NCBI RefSeq assembly: GCF_000174355.1
Contig: NZ_ACIS01000005.1
Span: 62,001 to 126,000 of the forward strand
Direction of reading: 5' to 3'
Length of the DNA: 64,000 nucleotides
From: Pseudogulbenkiania ferrooxidans 2002
GTDB taxonomy: Bacteria; Pseudomonadota; Gammaproteobacteria; Burkholderiales; Chromobacteriaceae
Shown here: positions 29,504 through 39,231 of the stretch, one piece after another
Numbering within the stretch: position 1 is the stretch's first letter
Layout of the letters: the number at the start of each line of letters is the position of its first letter
The notes under the pieces: model-generated
Seen by the model: the letters and a program-made list of their open reading frames with translations, nothing else
What the model was told of the DNA's origin: nothing
Databases searched by the model: none
Made by a program: the position numbers and the translations under genes

Positions 29504-31207
29504 ATGAATGCACGTTGCCAGGCCTTCGTGGCCGCGCGGGATTTTCTGCTGACTCACCGTACCGACTACGCCACGGCGTATCGAGACTTCCGCTGGCCCC
29601 AGCTCACCGAATTCAATTGGGCGCTGGACTATTTCGACGAGCTGGCGCGTGGCAACCAGGCGACCGCGCTGTGGATCGTCAACGAGGACGGCAGCGAGGA
29701 GCGTTACAGCTTCGACGAACTGGCGCGGCGTTCCAACCGCGTCGCCAACCATCTGCGCGCCCTGGGGGTGAAGCGCGGCGAGCGCATCCTGCTGATGCTG
29801 GGCAACGAAGTGGCGCTGTGGGAAACCATGCTGGCGGCGATCAAGCTGGGCGCCGTGGTGATTCCCGCCACCGCCTTGCTCACCCCGGAAGACCTGTGCG
29901 ACCGCCTCGACCGCGGCCGCGTCAGCCACGTGGTGGTGGGTCAGGCCCATCTCGACAAGTTCGCCGACGTCGCCGGCGGCTATACCCGCATCGCGGTCGG
30001 TCCGGCCACGGCGGGCTGGATCGAACACGCCGCCGCCGCAAGCTACCCGGACCGTTTCGAGCCGGACGGCACGACGCTGGCGACCGACCCCTTGCTGCTC
30101 TATTTCACTTCCGGCACCACCTCCAAGCCCAAGATGGTGTTGCACAGCCACCAGAGCTACCCGGTCGGCCATCTCTCGACGCTGTACTGGATCGGCCTGC
30201 AGCCGGGCGACGTGCACTTGAACATCTCGTCGCCGGGCTGGGCCAAGCACGCCTGGAGCTCGTTCTTCGCACCGTGGAACGCCGGTGCCTGCGTGTTCAT
30301 CCATAATGTGGCGCGTTTCAGCGCCCCGGCCTTGCTCGGCGTGCTGGAGCGCTGCCGCGTCACCAGCCTGTGCGCGCCGGCCACGGTGTGGCGCATGCTG
30401 ATCCAGGAAAACCTGGCGGCCTACCGCGGGCGGCTCAACCTGCGCGAGCTGGTGGGCGCCGGCGAGCCGCTCAACCCGGAAATCATCGAGCAGATCCAGG
30501 CGGCCTGGGGCCTGACGCTGCGCGACGGCTACGGCCAGTCCGAGACCACCGCGCAGATTGGCAATACCCCCGGGCAACCGCTCAAGGCGGGGTCGATGGG
30601 GCGGCCATTGCCGGGCTACCGCGTGGCGCTGATGGGGCCCGATGGGAAATTGGCGAGCGAGGGCGAAGTGGTGCTGCCGCTCGAACCGCGCCCGCTCGGG
30701 CTGATGCTGGGTTACGCCGATAGCCCGGAGAAAACCGCCGAGGCGATGGCCGACGGCTATTACCGCACCGGCGACACAGCGATGATCGACGACGAGGGCT
30801 ACATCACCTTCGTCGGCCGCGCCGACGACGTGTTCAAGGCGTCGGACTACCGCATCAGCCCGTTCGAGCTGGAGAGTGCGCTGATCGAGCATCCGGCGGT
30901 GATGGAGGTGGCGGTGGTGCCAAGCCCCGACCCGGTGCGCCTGGCGGTACCCAAGGCCTTCATCATCCTGGCTCCCGAGCAGGTGGCGGATCGCGAGTTG
31001 GCCGAGACCATCTTCCGCTTTGCGCGCGAACGGCTGGCGGCCTACAAACGCGTGCGTCGCATCGAGTTCGTCAGCGAGATGCCCAAGACCCTGTCGAGCA
31101 AGATCCGCCGCGTCGAATTGCGCAAGCTGGAGGCGCAGCGCCGCGAGGAGAACGCGCGCGGACCACAGGAATACTTCGAAGACGATTTCCCGGCGCTCAA
31201 GGGCTGA
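29504..31207 (+). CDS. Acyl-CoA synthetase (AMP-forming, medium/short-chain type)
   Basis: A 567-residue member of the ANL superfamily that activates a carboxylic acid to its CoA ester with ATP. The AMP-binding motif YFTSGTTSKPKM is at residues 200-211, the GYGQSET motif and YRTGD are present, and the C-terminal catalytic lysine is K533 (LSSKIRR). It resembles AcsM/benzoate-CoA-type synthetases. ATG 29504 follows CAGGAGAGAG. With the mms genes downstream, isobutyrate or a similar branched short-chain acid is a likely substrate, but benzoate or medium-chain acids cannot be excluded. Confidence 0.88.
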   Translation: MNARCQAFVAARDFLLTHRTDYATAYRDFRWPQLTEFNWALDYFDELARGNQATALWIVNEDGSEERYSFDELARRSNRVANHLRALGVKRGERILLMLGNEVALWETMLAAIKLGAVVIPATALLTPEDLCDRLDRGRVSHVVVGQAHLDKFADVAGGYTRIAVGPATAGWIEHAAAASYPDRFEPDGTTLATDPLLLYFTSGTTSKPKMVLHSHQSYPVGHLSTLYWIGLQPGDVHLNISSPGWAKHAWSSFFAPWNAGACVFIHNVARFSAPALLGVLERCRVTSLCAPATVWRMLIQENLAAYRGRLNLRELVGAGEPLNPEIIEQIQAAWGLTLRDGYGQSETTAQIGNTPGQPLKAGSMGRPLPGYRVALMGPDGKLASEGEVVLPLEPRPLGLMLGYADSPEKTAEAMADGYYRTGDTAMIDDEGYITFVGRADDVFKASDYRISPFELESALIEHPAVMEVAVVPSPDPVRLAVPKAFIILAPEQVADRELAETIFRFARERLAAYKRVRRIEFVSEMPKTLSSKIRRVELRKLEAQRREENARGPQEYFEDDFPALKG

Positions 31208-31247
31208 CCGGCCCCATACCGCTCTCATTTCCCCGTTAACGACACAT

Positions 31248-31271
31248 CCCCTCGGCCCTGGCGCCGAGGGG
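31248..31271 (+). repeat. Hairpin between the acyl-CoA synthetase gene and mmsA
   Basis: CCCCTCGGC / GCCGAGGGG is a perfect 9-base inverted repeat with a 6-base loop and no T-run. It sits 34 bases before the mmsA ATG and may be a weak terminator or an RNA stabiliser. Confidence 0.5.
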
Positions 31272-31304
31272 GCTGGCCCACTTCGTCCATAAGGCAGGCT
31301 CATC

Positions 31305-32813
31305 ATGACTCTTTCCACCACCGTTCCCACCGTCAAGCTCCTGATCAACGGCGAGTTCGTCGAATCGCAGACCAGCGTCTGGCGCGACGTCGTCAACCCG
31401 GCCACGCAGGAGGTGCTGGCGCGCGTGCCGATGGCCACCCCGGCCGAGGTCGACGCCGCCGTGGCCGCCGCCAAGACGGCCTTCAAGAGCTGGAAGAAAA
31501 CCTCGATCGGCAGCCGCGCGCGCATCTTCCTCAAGTATCAGCAGCTGATCCGCGAACACATGAAGGAACTGGCGGCCATCCTCACCGCCGAGCAGGGCAA
31601 GACCCTGGCCGACGCCGAGGGCGACGTGTTCCGCGGCCTGGAAGTGGTGGAGCACGCCGCCAGCATCGGCAACCTGCAACTGGGCGAGTACGCCGAAAAC
31701 GTGGCCAGCGGCGTCGATACCTACTCGGTGCTGCAGCCGCTCGGCGTGTGCGCCGGCATCACCCCGTTCAACTTCCCGGCGATGATCCCGCTGTGGATGT
31801 TCCCGATGGCGATCGCCACCGGCAACACCTTCGTGCTCAAACCGTCCGAGCAGGACCCGATGGTGACCATGCGCCTGGTCGAGCTGGCGATCGAAGCCGG
31901 CATCCCGGCCGGCGTGCTCAACGTGGTGCATGGCGGTCCGGACGTGGTCAACGCCATCTGCGACCACGCCGACATCAAGGCGATCTCGTTCGTCGGATCG
32001 AGCAAGGTCGGCACCCACGTCTACAACCGGGCGAGCCTTGCCGGCAAGCGCGTGCAGTGCATGATGGGCGCCAAGAACCACGCCATCGTGCTGCCGGACG
32101 CCAACAAGGAGCAGGCGCTCAACCAGCTCACCGGCGCGGCCTTCGGTGCGGCCGGCCAGCGCTGCATGGCGCTGTCCGTGGCGGTGCTGGTGGGCGAGGC
32201 GAAAAACTGGATTCCGGAACTGGTGGCCAAGGCCAAGGCGCTGCGTGTCGGCCCCGGCAAGGACAACCCGGACGTGGGGCCGCTGGTGTCGTGCACCGCG
32301 CGCGACCGCGTCGAATCGCTGATCGCCCAGGGGGTGGAGCAGGGCGCCAAGCTGGAGCTGGACGGGCGCGGCGTCAAGGTGCCTGGCTTTGAGCAGGGCA
32401 ATTTCGTCGGCCCGACCATCTTCAGCGGCGTGAAGCCCGGCATGGCGATCTACGACCAGGAAATCTTCGGGCCGGTGCTGTGCCTCACGGCGGCGGACAC
32501 CCTGGACCAGGCCATCGAACTCATCAACGCCAACCCCAACGGCAACGGCACCGCCATCTTCACCCAGAGCGGCGCCGCGGCACGCAAGTTCCAGGAGGAG
32601 ATCGACGTCGGCCAGGTCGGCATCAACGTGCCGATCCCGGTGCCGGTGCCGCTGTTCTCGTTCACCGGTTCGCGCGCCTCCAAGCTGGGCGATCTGGGCC
32701 CGTACGGCAAGCAGGTGGTCCTGTTCTACACCCAGACCAAGACCGTCACCAGCCGCTGGTTCGACGATGCGGCCAGCAGCGGCAAGGTGAATACCACCAT
32801 CTCGCTGAACTGA
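31305..32813 (+). CDS. mmsA: CoA-acylating methylmalonate-semialdehyde dehydrogenase
   Basis: A 502-residue aldehyde dehydrogenase that turns methylmalonate semialdehyde into propionyl-CoA in valine (and isobutyrate) breakdown. The active-site C287 is in [12 protein letters not shown], a context typical of MmsA, and the [15 protein letters not shown] block is present. Length is normal. The start ATG is 31305. It leads the mmsA-acd-hibch-mmsB set, although a 219-base gap without recognisable features follows it. Confidence 0.95.
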   Translation: MTLSTTVPTVKLLINGEFVESQTSVWRDVVNPATQEVLARVPMATPAEVDAAVAAAKTAFKSWKKTSIGSRARIFLKYQQLIREHMKELAAILTAEQGKTLADAEGDVFRGLEVVEHAASIGNLQLGEYAENVASGVDTYSVLQPLGVCAGITPFNFPAMIPLWMFPMAIATGNTFVLKPSEQDPMVTMRLVELAIEAGIPAGVLNVVHGGPDVVNAICDHADIKAISFVGSSKVGTHVYNRASLAGKRVQCMMGAKNHAIVLPDANKEQALNQLTGAAFGAAGQRCMALSVAVLVGEAKNWIPELVAKAKALRVGPGKDNPDVGPLVSCTARDRVESLIAQGVEQGAKLELDGRGVKVPGFEQGNFVGPTIFSGVKPGMAIYDQEIFGPVLCLTAADTLDQAIELINANPNGNGTAIFTQSGAAARKFQEEIDVGQVGINVPIPVPVPLFSFTGSRASKLGDLGPYGKQVVLFYTQTKTVTSRWFDDAASSGKVNTTISLN

Positions 32814-33032
32814 TCGCCCGTCCCATTAGGCGGCTGCGCCTGCGCATCTCGAGGTCGGGCCGGACTGCGTGCGAATTTATGCTGAGCAAATCGAAGCTTT
32901 GCACGCAGTAATTCGCTCAGCGATACGGAATCCTCATGGACCACATGTCCACTGCGGTTCCTGCGCTCCGTCCTTCCTCAACCTGCTTTGGCTCGCTCGC
33001 CTACTGGAACAAGCTTGATAAAAGGAATGACT

Positions 33033-34193
33033 ATGGATTTCCAACTGACTGAAGAACAGATCGCCTTCCAGGACAGCGCGCGCGAGTTCGCCCGCCACGA
33101 GCTGGCGCCCTACGCCGCGCACTGGGACGAGGAGGAAGTCTTTCCCAAGGACACCCTGCGCCGCGCCGGCGAGATGGGCTTCTGCGGGCTGTACACGCCG
33201 CAGCAGTACGGCGGGCTGGGGCTGACGCGGCTCGACGCCGCCATCGTGTTCGAGGAACTGGCCGCCGGCTGCACCTCCACCGCCGCCTACCTCACCATCC
33301 ACAACATGGTGAGCTGGATGATCGGCAGCTTTGCCCGAGCGGAAGTGGCCGAGCAGTGGGGGCCGGCACTGGCGAGCGGCGCCAAGCTGGGCAGCTATTG
33401 CCTCACTGAGCCCGGCGCCGGATCGGACGCCGCCAACCTGCGCACCCGCGCCGAGCGCGACGGTGACGTCTACCGCCTCAACGGCAGCAAGGCCTTCATC
33501 TCCGGCGCCGGCAGCACCGATGTGCTGGTGGTGATGGCGCGCACCGGCGGCACCGGTGCCAAGGGCATCTCCGCCTTCGTGGTCCCGGCCGATCTGCCTG
33601 GCATCAGCTACGGCAAGAAGGAACGGAAGATGGGCTGGAATTCGCAGCCCACCCGCACCATCACCTTCGACAACGTGGCCGTGCCTTCGGCCAACCTGTT
33701 GGGCGAGGAGGGGCAGGGCTTCACCTTCGCCATGAAGGGGCTGGACGGCGGGCGCATCAACATCGCCACCTGCTCGGTGGGGACAGCCCAGGCCGCGCTG
33801 GAAGCCGCCGCGCGCTACGTGCAGGAACGCCAGCAGTTCGGCCAGGCGCTGGCCGAGTTCCAGACCGTGCAGTTCCGCCTCGCCGACATGTCCACGGAAC
33901 TGGTTGCGGCGCGCCAGATGGTGCGCCTTGCTGCCTGGAAGCTCGACAGCGGCAGCCCGGACGCCACGGCCTACTGCGCCATGGCCAAGCGCTTCGTCAC
34001 CGATGCCGGCTTCAAGGTGGTGAACGAGGCGCTGCAGCTGTTCGGCGGCTACGGCTACATCAAGGAATACCCGCTCGAGCGTCACCTGCGCGACAGCCGC
34101 GTGCACCAGATCCTGGAAGGCACCAACGAGATCATGCGCGTCATCGTCGCGCGCCGGCTGCTGCAGGACGGCGCGCTGGAGACGCTGCGCTGA
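33033..34193 (+). CDS. Acyl-CoA dehydrogenase, probable isobutyryl-CoA dehydrogenase
   Basis: A 386-residue flavin-dependent acyl-CoA dehydrogenase. The FAD-binding CLTEPGAGSDAA block is at about residues 126-137, and the catalytic base E362 is in QILEGTNEIMR, the position used by short-chain and isobutyryl-CoA dehydrogenases. ATG 33033 follows AAAGGA. Its place between mmsA and the hydrolase points to oxidation of isobutyryl-CoA to methacrylyl-CoA; 2-methylbutyryl-CoA is a possible alternative. Confidence 0.9.
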   Translation: MDFQLTEEQIAFQDSAREFARHELAPYAAHWDEEEVFPKDTLRRAGEMGFCGLYTPQQYGGLGLTRLDAAIVFEELAAGCTSTAAYLTIHNMVSWMIGSFARAEVAEQWGPALASGAKLGSYCLTEPGAGSDAANLRTRAERDGDVYRLNGSKAFISGAGSTDVLVVMARTGGTGAKGISAFVVPADLPGISYGKKERKMGWNSQPTRTITFDNVAVPSANLLGEEGQGFTFAMKGLDGGRINIATCSVGTAQAALEAAARYVQERQQFGQALAEFQTVQFRLADMSTELVAARQMVRLAAWKLDSGSPDATAYCAMAKRFVTDAGFKVVNEALQLFGGYGYIKEYPLERHLRDSRVHQILEGTNEIMRVIVARRLLQDGALETLR

Positions 34194-34228
34194 TCGCCAC
34201 GGACAACAGGCTATTGAGGGACTCCGCA

Positions 34229-35350
34229 ATGCAAGACATTGTCCTGTTCGAAGAACGCGCCACCGCCAGCGGCCATCGCCTCGGCATCGCCACGTTGAAC
34301 GTAGGAAAAACGCTCAACGCGCTGACGCTGGACATGATCCGTCTGCTTCAGCAGCGGCTGAGCGCCTGGGAAGCCGACCCTGGCCTGGTTGCTGTGGTGT
34401 TGCGCGGCGCCGGCGACAAGGCCTTCTGTGCCGGCGGCGACGTGCGCTCGCTGCGCCGGGCGCTGCTGGACGACAGCCGCACCCCCAACCCCGACGCCGT
34501 GGCGTTCTTCAGCGAGGAATACCGGCTCGATTACCACCTCCACCGCTACCGCAAGCCCCTGATCGTGTGGGGCGGCGGCATCGTCATGGGCGGCGGGCTC
34601 GGACTGATGGCCGGGGCCAGCCACCGCGTGGCCACGCCCTCCACCCGCATCGCCATGCCGGAAATCACTATCGGCCTCTACCCGGACGTAGCCGGCAGCT
34701 GGTTCCTGCCGCGCATGCCGGCCAGGCTCGGCCTGTTCCTCGGCCTCACCGGCGCACCGCTCAACGCGCACGATGCCCTGCTGTGCAACCTGGCCGACCA
34801 CATGTTGGCCGAAGACGGCCAGGAGGCCCTGTTGCGGGAGCTGGAACGGGCCGACTGGTCCCGCCCGGCGGTGCGGCACCACGGCATGGTGAGCGCACTG
34901 TTGAGTGCGCTGGCAGCGTCGCATCATGAGCCGATGCCGGACGCGAACTGCGCGCGCAACCTGCTCACGGTGCAGCGCCTGATGAGCCTGGGCAGCCTCG
35001 ACGCCGTCGCGGCGGCGCTCGCCGGCACCGCGTTCGAAGACCCCTGGCTTGCCGCGGCGGCCAGGAGCTTTGCCCAAGGCTGCCCGACCTCGGCCGCCGC
35101 CACTTGGGAAATCTTCCGGCGCGCCCGCCACCTGTCGCTGGCCGAAGCGCTGCGCATGGAGTTGGCGTTGTCGGTCAACTTCTGCGCCCGGCCTGATTTC
35201 CGCGAAGGGGTGCGCGCCTTGCTGGTCGACAAGGACCGCGCGCCGCACTGGCACTACCCGACCCTGGCCGCCATCCCGGACGGCTGGGTGGAAAGCCACT
35301 TCATCAGCCCATGGCCGGCCACGGAGCATCCGCTGGCCGACCTCAAATAA
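34229..35350 (+). CDS. 3-hydroxyisobutyryl-CoA hydrolase (enoyl-CoA hydratase superfamily)
   Basis: A 373-residue crotonase-fold protein. The length and the motif GGGIVMGGGLGLMAGASHR followed by MPEITIGLYPDVAGSWFLPRM (E145 and D153, which match the acid residues of human HIBCH) separate it from 260-residue enoyl-CoA hydratases. It would release 3-hydroxyisobutyrate for MmsB. The start ATG 34229 follows TTGAGGGA; upstream starts give no family match. It is 35 bases after the acyl-CoA dehydrogenase gene. Confidence 0.9.
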   Translation: MQDIVLFEERATASGHRLGIATLNVGKTLNALTLDMIRLLQQRLSAWEADPGLVAVVLRGAGDKAFCAGGDVRSLRRALLDDSRTPNPDAVAFFSEEYRLDYHLHRYRKPLIVWGGGIVMGGGLGLMAGASHRVATPSTRIAMPEITIGLYPDVAGSWFLPRMPARLGLFLGLTGAPLNAHDALLCNLADHMLAEDGQEALLRELERADWSRPAVRHHGMVSALLSALAASHHEPMPDANCARNLLTVQRLMSLGSLDAVAAALAGTAFEDPWLAAAARSFAQGCPTSAAATWEIFRRARHLSLAEALRMELALSVNFCARPDFREGVRALLVDKDRAPHWHYPTLAAIPDGWVESHFISPWPATEHPLADLK

Positions 35351-35373
35351 CACGCCATCAGAGGAGAAACACC

Positions 35374-36270
35374 ATGCAACACGTCGCTTTCATCGGGCTG
35401 GGCAATATGGGCGGCCCCATGGCCCTCAATCTGCAGAACAAGGGCTTTGCCGTGAGCGCCTTCGATCTCTCGGCCGAGGCGCTCGCCAGGCTGCAGGCCG
35501 CCGGCGCCCGTGCCGCCCGCAGCGCGGCCGATGCCGTGGCGGGGGCCGAGGTGGTGATCTCGATGCTGCCCGCCGGCAAGCACGTCGAAGGGCTGTACCT
35601 GGGTGAGGACGGCCTGTTCGCCCGCCTGCCCAAAGGCACGCTGGTGATCGACTGCAGCACCATCGCCGCCGCCAGCGCGCGCAAGGTGGCCGAGGCGGCC
35701 CGGGTCGCCGGTCTCTGCATGCTCGATGCCCCGGTCTCCGGCGGCACCGCCGGCGCCACTGCCGGCACGCTCACCTTCATCGTCGGCGGCGAATCGGCCG
35801 ATCTGGAGCGTGCCCGTCCGCTGCTGGAAGCCATGGGCAAGAACATCTTCCACGCCGGCGCCAGCGGCGCGGGCCAGACCGCCAAGATCTGCAACAACAT
35901 GCTGCTCGGCATCCTGATGACCGGCACCGCCGAGGCGCTGGCGCTGGGCGTCAGGAACGGCCTCGACCCCAAGGTGCTGTCCGACATCATCGCCAAGAGT
36001 TCGGGACGCAACTGGGCGCTGGAGGTCTACAACCCCTGGCCCGGGGTCATGGAGAATGCCCCGGCGAGCCGCGGCTACAAGGGCGGCTTCGGCACCGACC
36101 TCATGCTCAAGGACCTGGGCCTTGCCAACGAAGCCGCGCGCGAAATCGAGTTGCCGCTGGCGCTGGGCGCGCTGGCCGAGCAGTGCTACCGGCGTTTCAG
36201 CGCCGATGGTCACGGCGGGCTCGATTTCTCCGCCATCATCCAGAGCTACGTGGCCGAGTTGTCGGCCTGA
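35374..36270 (+). CDS. mmsB: 3-hydroxyisobutyrate dehydrogenase
   Basis: A 298-residue beta-hydroxyacid dehydrogenase that oxidises 3-hydroxyisobutyrate to methylmalonate semialdehyde, the substrate of MmsA. The NAD motif GLGNMGGPMA is at residues 8-17, the substrate motif DAPVSGGTAGA follows, and the catalytic lysine K171 is in GQTAKICNNM. ATG 35374 follows GAGGAGA. It closes the mms set. Confidence 0.95.
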   Translation: MQHVAFIGLGNMGGPMALNLQNKGFAVSAFDLSAEALARLQAAGARAARSAADAVAGAEVVISMLPAGKHVEGLYLGEDGLFARLPKGTLVIDCSTIAAASARKVAEAARVAGLCMLDAPVSGGTAGATAGTLTFIVGGESADLERARPLLEAMGKNIFHAGASGAGQTAKICNNMLLGILMTGTAEALALGVRNGLDPKVLSDIIAKSSGRNWALEVYNPWPGVMENAPASRGYKGGFGTDLMLKDLGLANEAAREIELPLALGALAEQCYRRFSADGHGGLDFSAIIQSYVAELSA

Positions 36271-36878
36271 GCCACTCCCCAGACCTTGCCAGGGCGGCAG
36301 GTCGGGAGGGGCGTGATGGCGCGTCCCTCCCGCTCTACGCTGTTGTGTGAGCGGCGCAAAGCACTCCAGCGCCTCCCGCCGCCATTGCTAGGCTCCCATC
36401 TTGCCCGGTCGTCATTGCCGCAGCGGAGGCGGCCGGGCGGCGGTTTTTGGCCCTGCTTGCCACCGGGCATGGTTGTGGTGGAGTAAGGCGAGGCCCTCGT
36501 TTCCCGCGCTGTCATGCTCAAACTCAGCAGGCCTCCGCTGGCCCGAGGTAAGGCTGCGCCGTGCCTTGCGCTCGATCCCGCTGTGGCCGTGTGAAAGCGT
36601 TCTAAATAAGACGCTTTCAAGTCTGTAAATCATTATGTTGATGTCACAAAAAATCTATTTGTAGTGCGTAAAAAGGGTATCTATAGATAACTCACTGCCA
36701 AATAGTTTCGCGCACGGAAGAGGCAAAAACGGACCCGTTCGAGGTGCCTTATTGCCACATCCGGATTGGGGGTGGTCGTGGTTGGGCTACGCGTGAGGCG
36801 AGCGGCAATGGCATTTTCTCAAGAAGAATCATGACATTGTTCGGCTGCACTTCGCTTTCACGTTAAGGAGTCGCCCCC
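36271..36878. other. Gene-free, partly AT-rich leader of the eCIS cluster
   Basis: This 608-base stretch has no supported gene. It holds a hairpin soon after mmsB (CGGGAGGG 36303-36310 with CCCTCCCG 36325-36332, no T-run), a 9-base inverted repeat (36592-36619), and a markedly AT-rich segment from about 36600 to 36710 that includes the perfect palindrome TATCTATAGATA (36678-36689). The AT-rich part is the likely promoter area of the injection-system genes. Confidence 0.6.
36592..36619. promoter_or_regulatory. Inverted repeat at the border of the AT-rich eCIS leader
   Basis: TGAAAGCGT-TCTAAATAAG-ACGCTTTCA is a perfect 9-base inverted repeat with a 10-base spacer. It lies about 260 bases before the sheath gene, at the point where base composition shifts to AT-rich. 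It could be an operator. Confidence 0.45.
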
Positions 36879-39167
36879 ATGACTGCTCAACTCAGCTACC
36901 CCGGCGTTTATCTCGAAGAACTGCCGAGTGGCGTGCGCACCATTACCGGGGTCGCCACGTCAGTGGCCGCCTTTGCCGGTTCCGCCCCGCGCGGTCCCAT
37001 CAACAAGGCCGTGCACCTGTTCAGCTTTGCCGATTACGAGCGACGCTTCGGTGGCCTGGCGCTGGATTCGGAGATGGGCTACGCCGTGCGCCAGTTCTTC
37101 CAGAACGGCGGCACCGAGGCGTACGCGGTACGCATCGTCAAGGATGCCACCGCCGCTGAAAAAATCCTGCTCAACGCCAGCGCCGCCAATGTGCTGAAGG
37201 CCACCGCGCTCGATGCCGGTTCTTCCGGCAACGGCATCGAGGTGCGGGTCGATTACCTCACCAGCAATCCGGGCAGCACCTTCAACCTCACCTTCGCCCG
37301 CGTCTCGGACGGTCGTACCGAACGCTACGAAAACCTCTCGATGAACTCCGCGGATGCCCGCTACGCTCTCGATCAGGTCAATGGCGTCTCGCAACTGGTG
37401 AAGCTGACCCGGCTCGTCAACCAGGCGACCCTGGACGGGCTGGCCGCCGGCACCTCGAGCAGCGCCACCCTCGCCGACGTGGCGACGCTGCTCGATGCCA
37501 ATCACAATGAATTCCGCGTCAGCGTCAACGGCCTGCCGCCGGTCAAGGTGGTGATTGCGCTGCCGGCCGACATCGGCGGCGGTACGCCGACCCAGCGGCT
37601 CGACGCGATTTGCGCCGCCATCCAGGCCAAGGTCCAGGCCCAGGCCAACAGCCAGCTGGCTTACCAGAGCTTTGCCTGTGCCCGTCCCGCCGGTACCCAG
37701 ACCATCCAGATGAAGTCCGGCGTCGGCGGCGAATTCTCCAGCGTGCGCGTGCTGCCGGGGCAGAAGAACAATGCCAGTGCGGTGCTCGGCCTAGGCAGCG
37801 AGGCGGGGGGGACGGAAATCGATGCGGTGGCGGCCATCCGCCCGGTTCCGGTGCCCGATCCGGCCATGCTGAAGAGCGATACCTTCGGCGCCACGGATCT
37901 GGATGCCTTGCCGGACGCGACGCATACCAGCTTCCGCCTGAGCCTGGACGGCAACGGCCCGGATGTCGTCAACATCGGCGATACGGCCGCCGCCGGCGCC
38001 AACCTGGCGGCCAAACTGGCCGACGTGGCGGCACGCATCCAGTCCGCCGTCCGCGCACTCAAGCCGAGCAACCCGGCGTACAAGTACTTCACCTGCAGCG
38101 TGGATGGCGGCACCAAGCTGGTACTGGCCACCGGCACCCAAGGGGCCGGCGCGAGCATTGCCGTGACGGCGCCGCCGCTCAACAGCATTGCCGACCAACT
38201 TCACCTGCTGGCCGGTTCGACGACCGTGCTGCCCGTCAACGCCACCCTGCAGGGCGGTAACGAAATGCCCTATGGCGCGGCCGACGTCTACCCGGCCTTC
38301 ATCGCCGATCGTGCCGCCCGCACGGGAATCTACGCGCTTGAAGAGGTGGACCTGTTCAACATCCTCTGTCTGCCCGGGGTCACCGATACCGGCGTGTTGA
38401 TGGACGCGGCGGCCTACTGTGAGGAGCGACGAGCCTTCTTCGTCATCGACGCGCCCCCGTCCGTGGCCTCGCCCGAGGACATGGTGGCGGCCGTGTCAGG
38501 AACCGCCTTGCCCAAGTCCGATCACGCCGCGGTCTACTACCCGTGGGTGTACATCGCCGACCCGCTCAAGAACGGCAAGCTGCGTCTGACCCCGCCGTCC
38601 GGCACCATCGCCGGACTCTACGCCCGCACCGACGGCGACCGTGGGGTGTGGAAGGCCCCGGCCGGCACCGATGCCACCCTGGTTGGTGTTCAGGCCGTCA
38701 ACTACCCGCTGACCGATCGCGAAAACGGCAGCCTCAACCCGCTCGGCGTGAACTGCCTGCGCACCTTTCCGGTATACGGTGCGGTGTCGTGGGGGGCGCG
38801 CACCCTGCGTGGCGCCGACCAGATGACATCGGAGTACAAGTACATACCGGTGCGCCGGCTTGCCTTGTTCCTCGAAGAAAGCCTCTACCGCGGCACGCAG
38901 TGGGTGGTGTTCGAGCCCAACGACGAGCCCCTCTGGGCGCAGATACGCCTCAACCTCGGCGCCTTCATGAACAGCCTGTTCCGCCAGGGGGCTTTCCAGG
39001 GCAAGACCGCCCGCGAGGCCTACCTGGTCAAATGCGATCGCGAGACCACCACCCAGGACGACATCAATCGAGGTGTGGTGAACATCCTGGTGGCTTTCGC
39101 TCCGCTCAAGCCGGCGGAATTCGTGGTGATCAAGATCCAGCAGTTGGCTGGCCAGATCCAAGTCTGA
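36879..39167 (+). CDS. Contractile tail sheath protein (Afp2/Pvc2-like)
   Basis: This 762-residue protein has the N-terminal sheath signature (SYPGVYLEELPSGVRTITGV) and a C-terminal sheath domain (SLYRGTQWVVFEPNDEPLW, then GVVNILVAFAPLKPAEFVVI). The sheath contracts around the tube to drive it into a target. It is longer than simple eCIS sheaths because of an insertion in which two related beta-rich segments can be seen, about residues 196-312 and 335-455 (LLDANHNEFRVSVNG against LPDATHTSFRLSLDG). Such insertions usually decorate the outside of the sheath. ATG 36879 follows TAAGGAG at 8 bases. It is the first gene of the cluster. Confidence 0.94.
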   Translation: MTAQLSYPGVYLEELPSGVRTITGVATSVAAFAGSAPRGPINKAVHLFSFADYERRFGGLALDSEMGYAVRQFFQNGGTEAYAVRIVKDATAAEKILLNASAANVLKATALDAGSSGNGIEVRVDYLTSNPGSTFNLTFARVSDGRTERYENLSMNSADARYALDQVNGVSQLVKLTRLVNQATLDGLAAGTSSSATLADVATLLDANHNEFRVSVNGLPPVKVVIALPADIGGGTPTQRLDAICAAIQAKVQAQANSQLAYQSFACARPAGTQTIQMKSGVGGEFSSVRVLPGQKNNASAVLGLGSEAGGTEIDAVAAIRPVPVPDPAMLKSDTFGATDLDALPDATHTSFRLSLDGNGPDVVNIGDTAAAGANLAAKLADVAARIQSAVRALKPSNPAYKYFTCSVDGGTKLVLATGTQGAGASIAVTAPPLNSIADQLHLLAGSTTVLPVNATLQGGNEMPYGAADVYPAFIADRAARTGIYALEEVDLFNILCLPGVTDTGVLMDAAAYCEERRAFFVIDAPPSVASPEDMVAAVSGTALPKSDHAAVYYPWVYIADPLKNGKLRLTPPSGTIAGLYARTDGDRGVWKAPAGTDATLVGVQAVNYPLTDRENGSLNPLGVNCLRTFPVYGAVSWGARTLRGADQMTSEYKYIPVRRLALFLEESLYRGTQWVVFEPNDEPLWAQIRLNLGAFMNSLFRQGAFQGKTAREAYLVKCDRETTTQDDINRGVVNILVAFAPLKPAEFVVIKIQQLAGQIQV

Positions 39168-39231
39168 CCGAGGGGAGTGCGTGCTCACTCCGGGCGCGTG
39201 ACTCCGTTCCGGTTCATCAGGGAGAACATCC

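Noticed and set aside
36286-36633. Short open frames on both strands in the mmsB-to-eCIS gap.
   Set aside because: They have no ribosome binding sites or family resemblance and overlap one another; the stretch is better read as a leader region.
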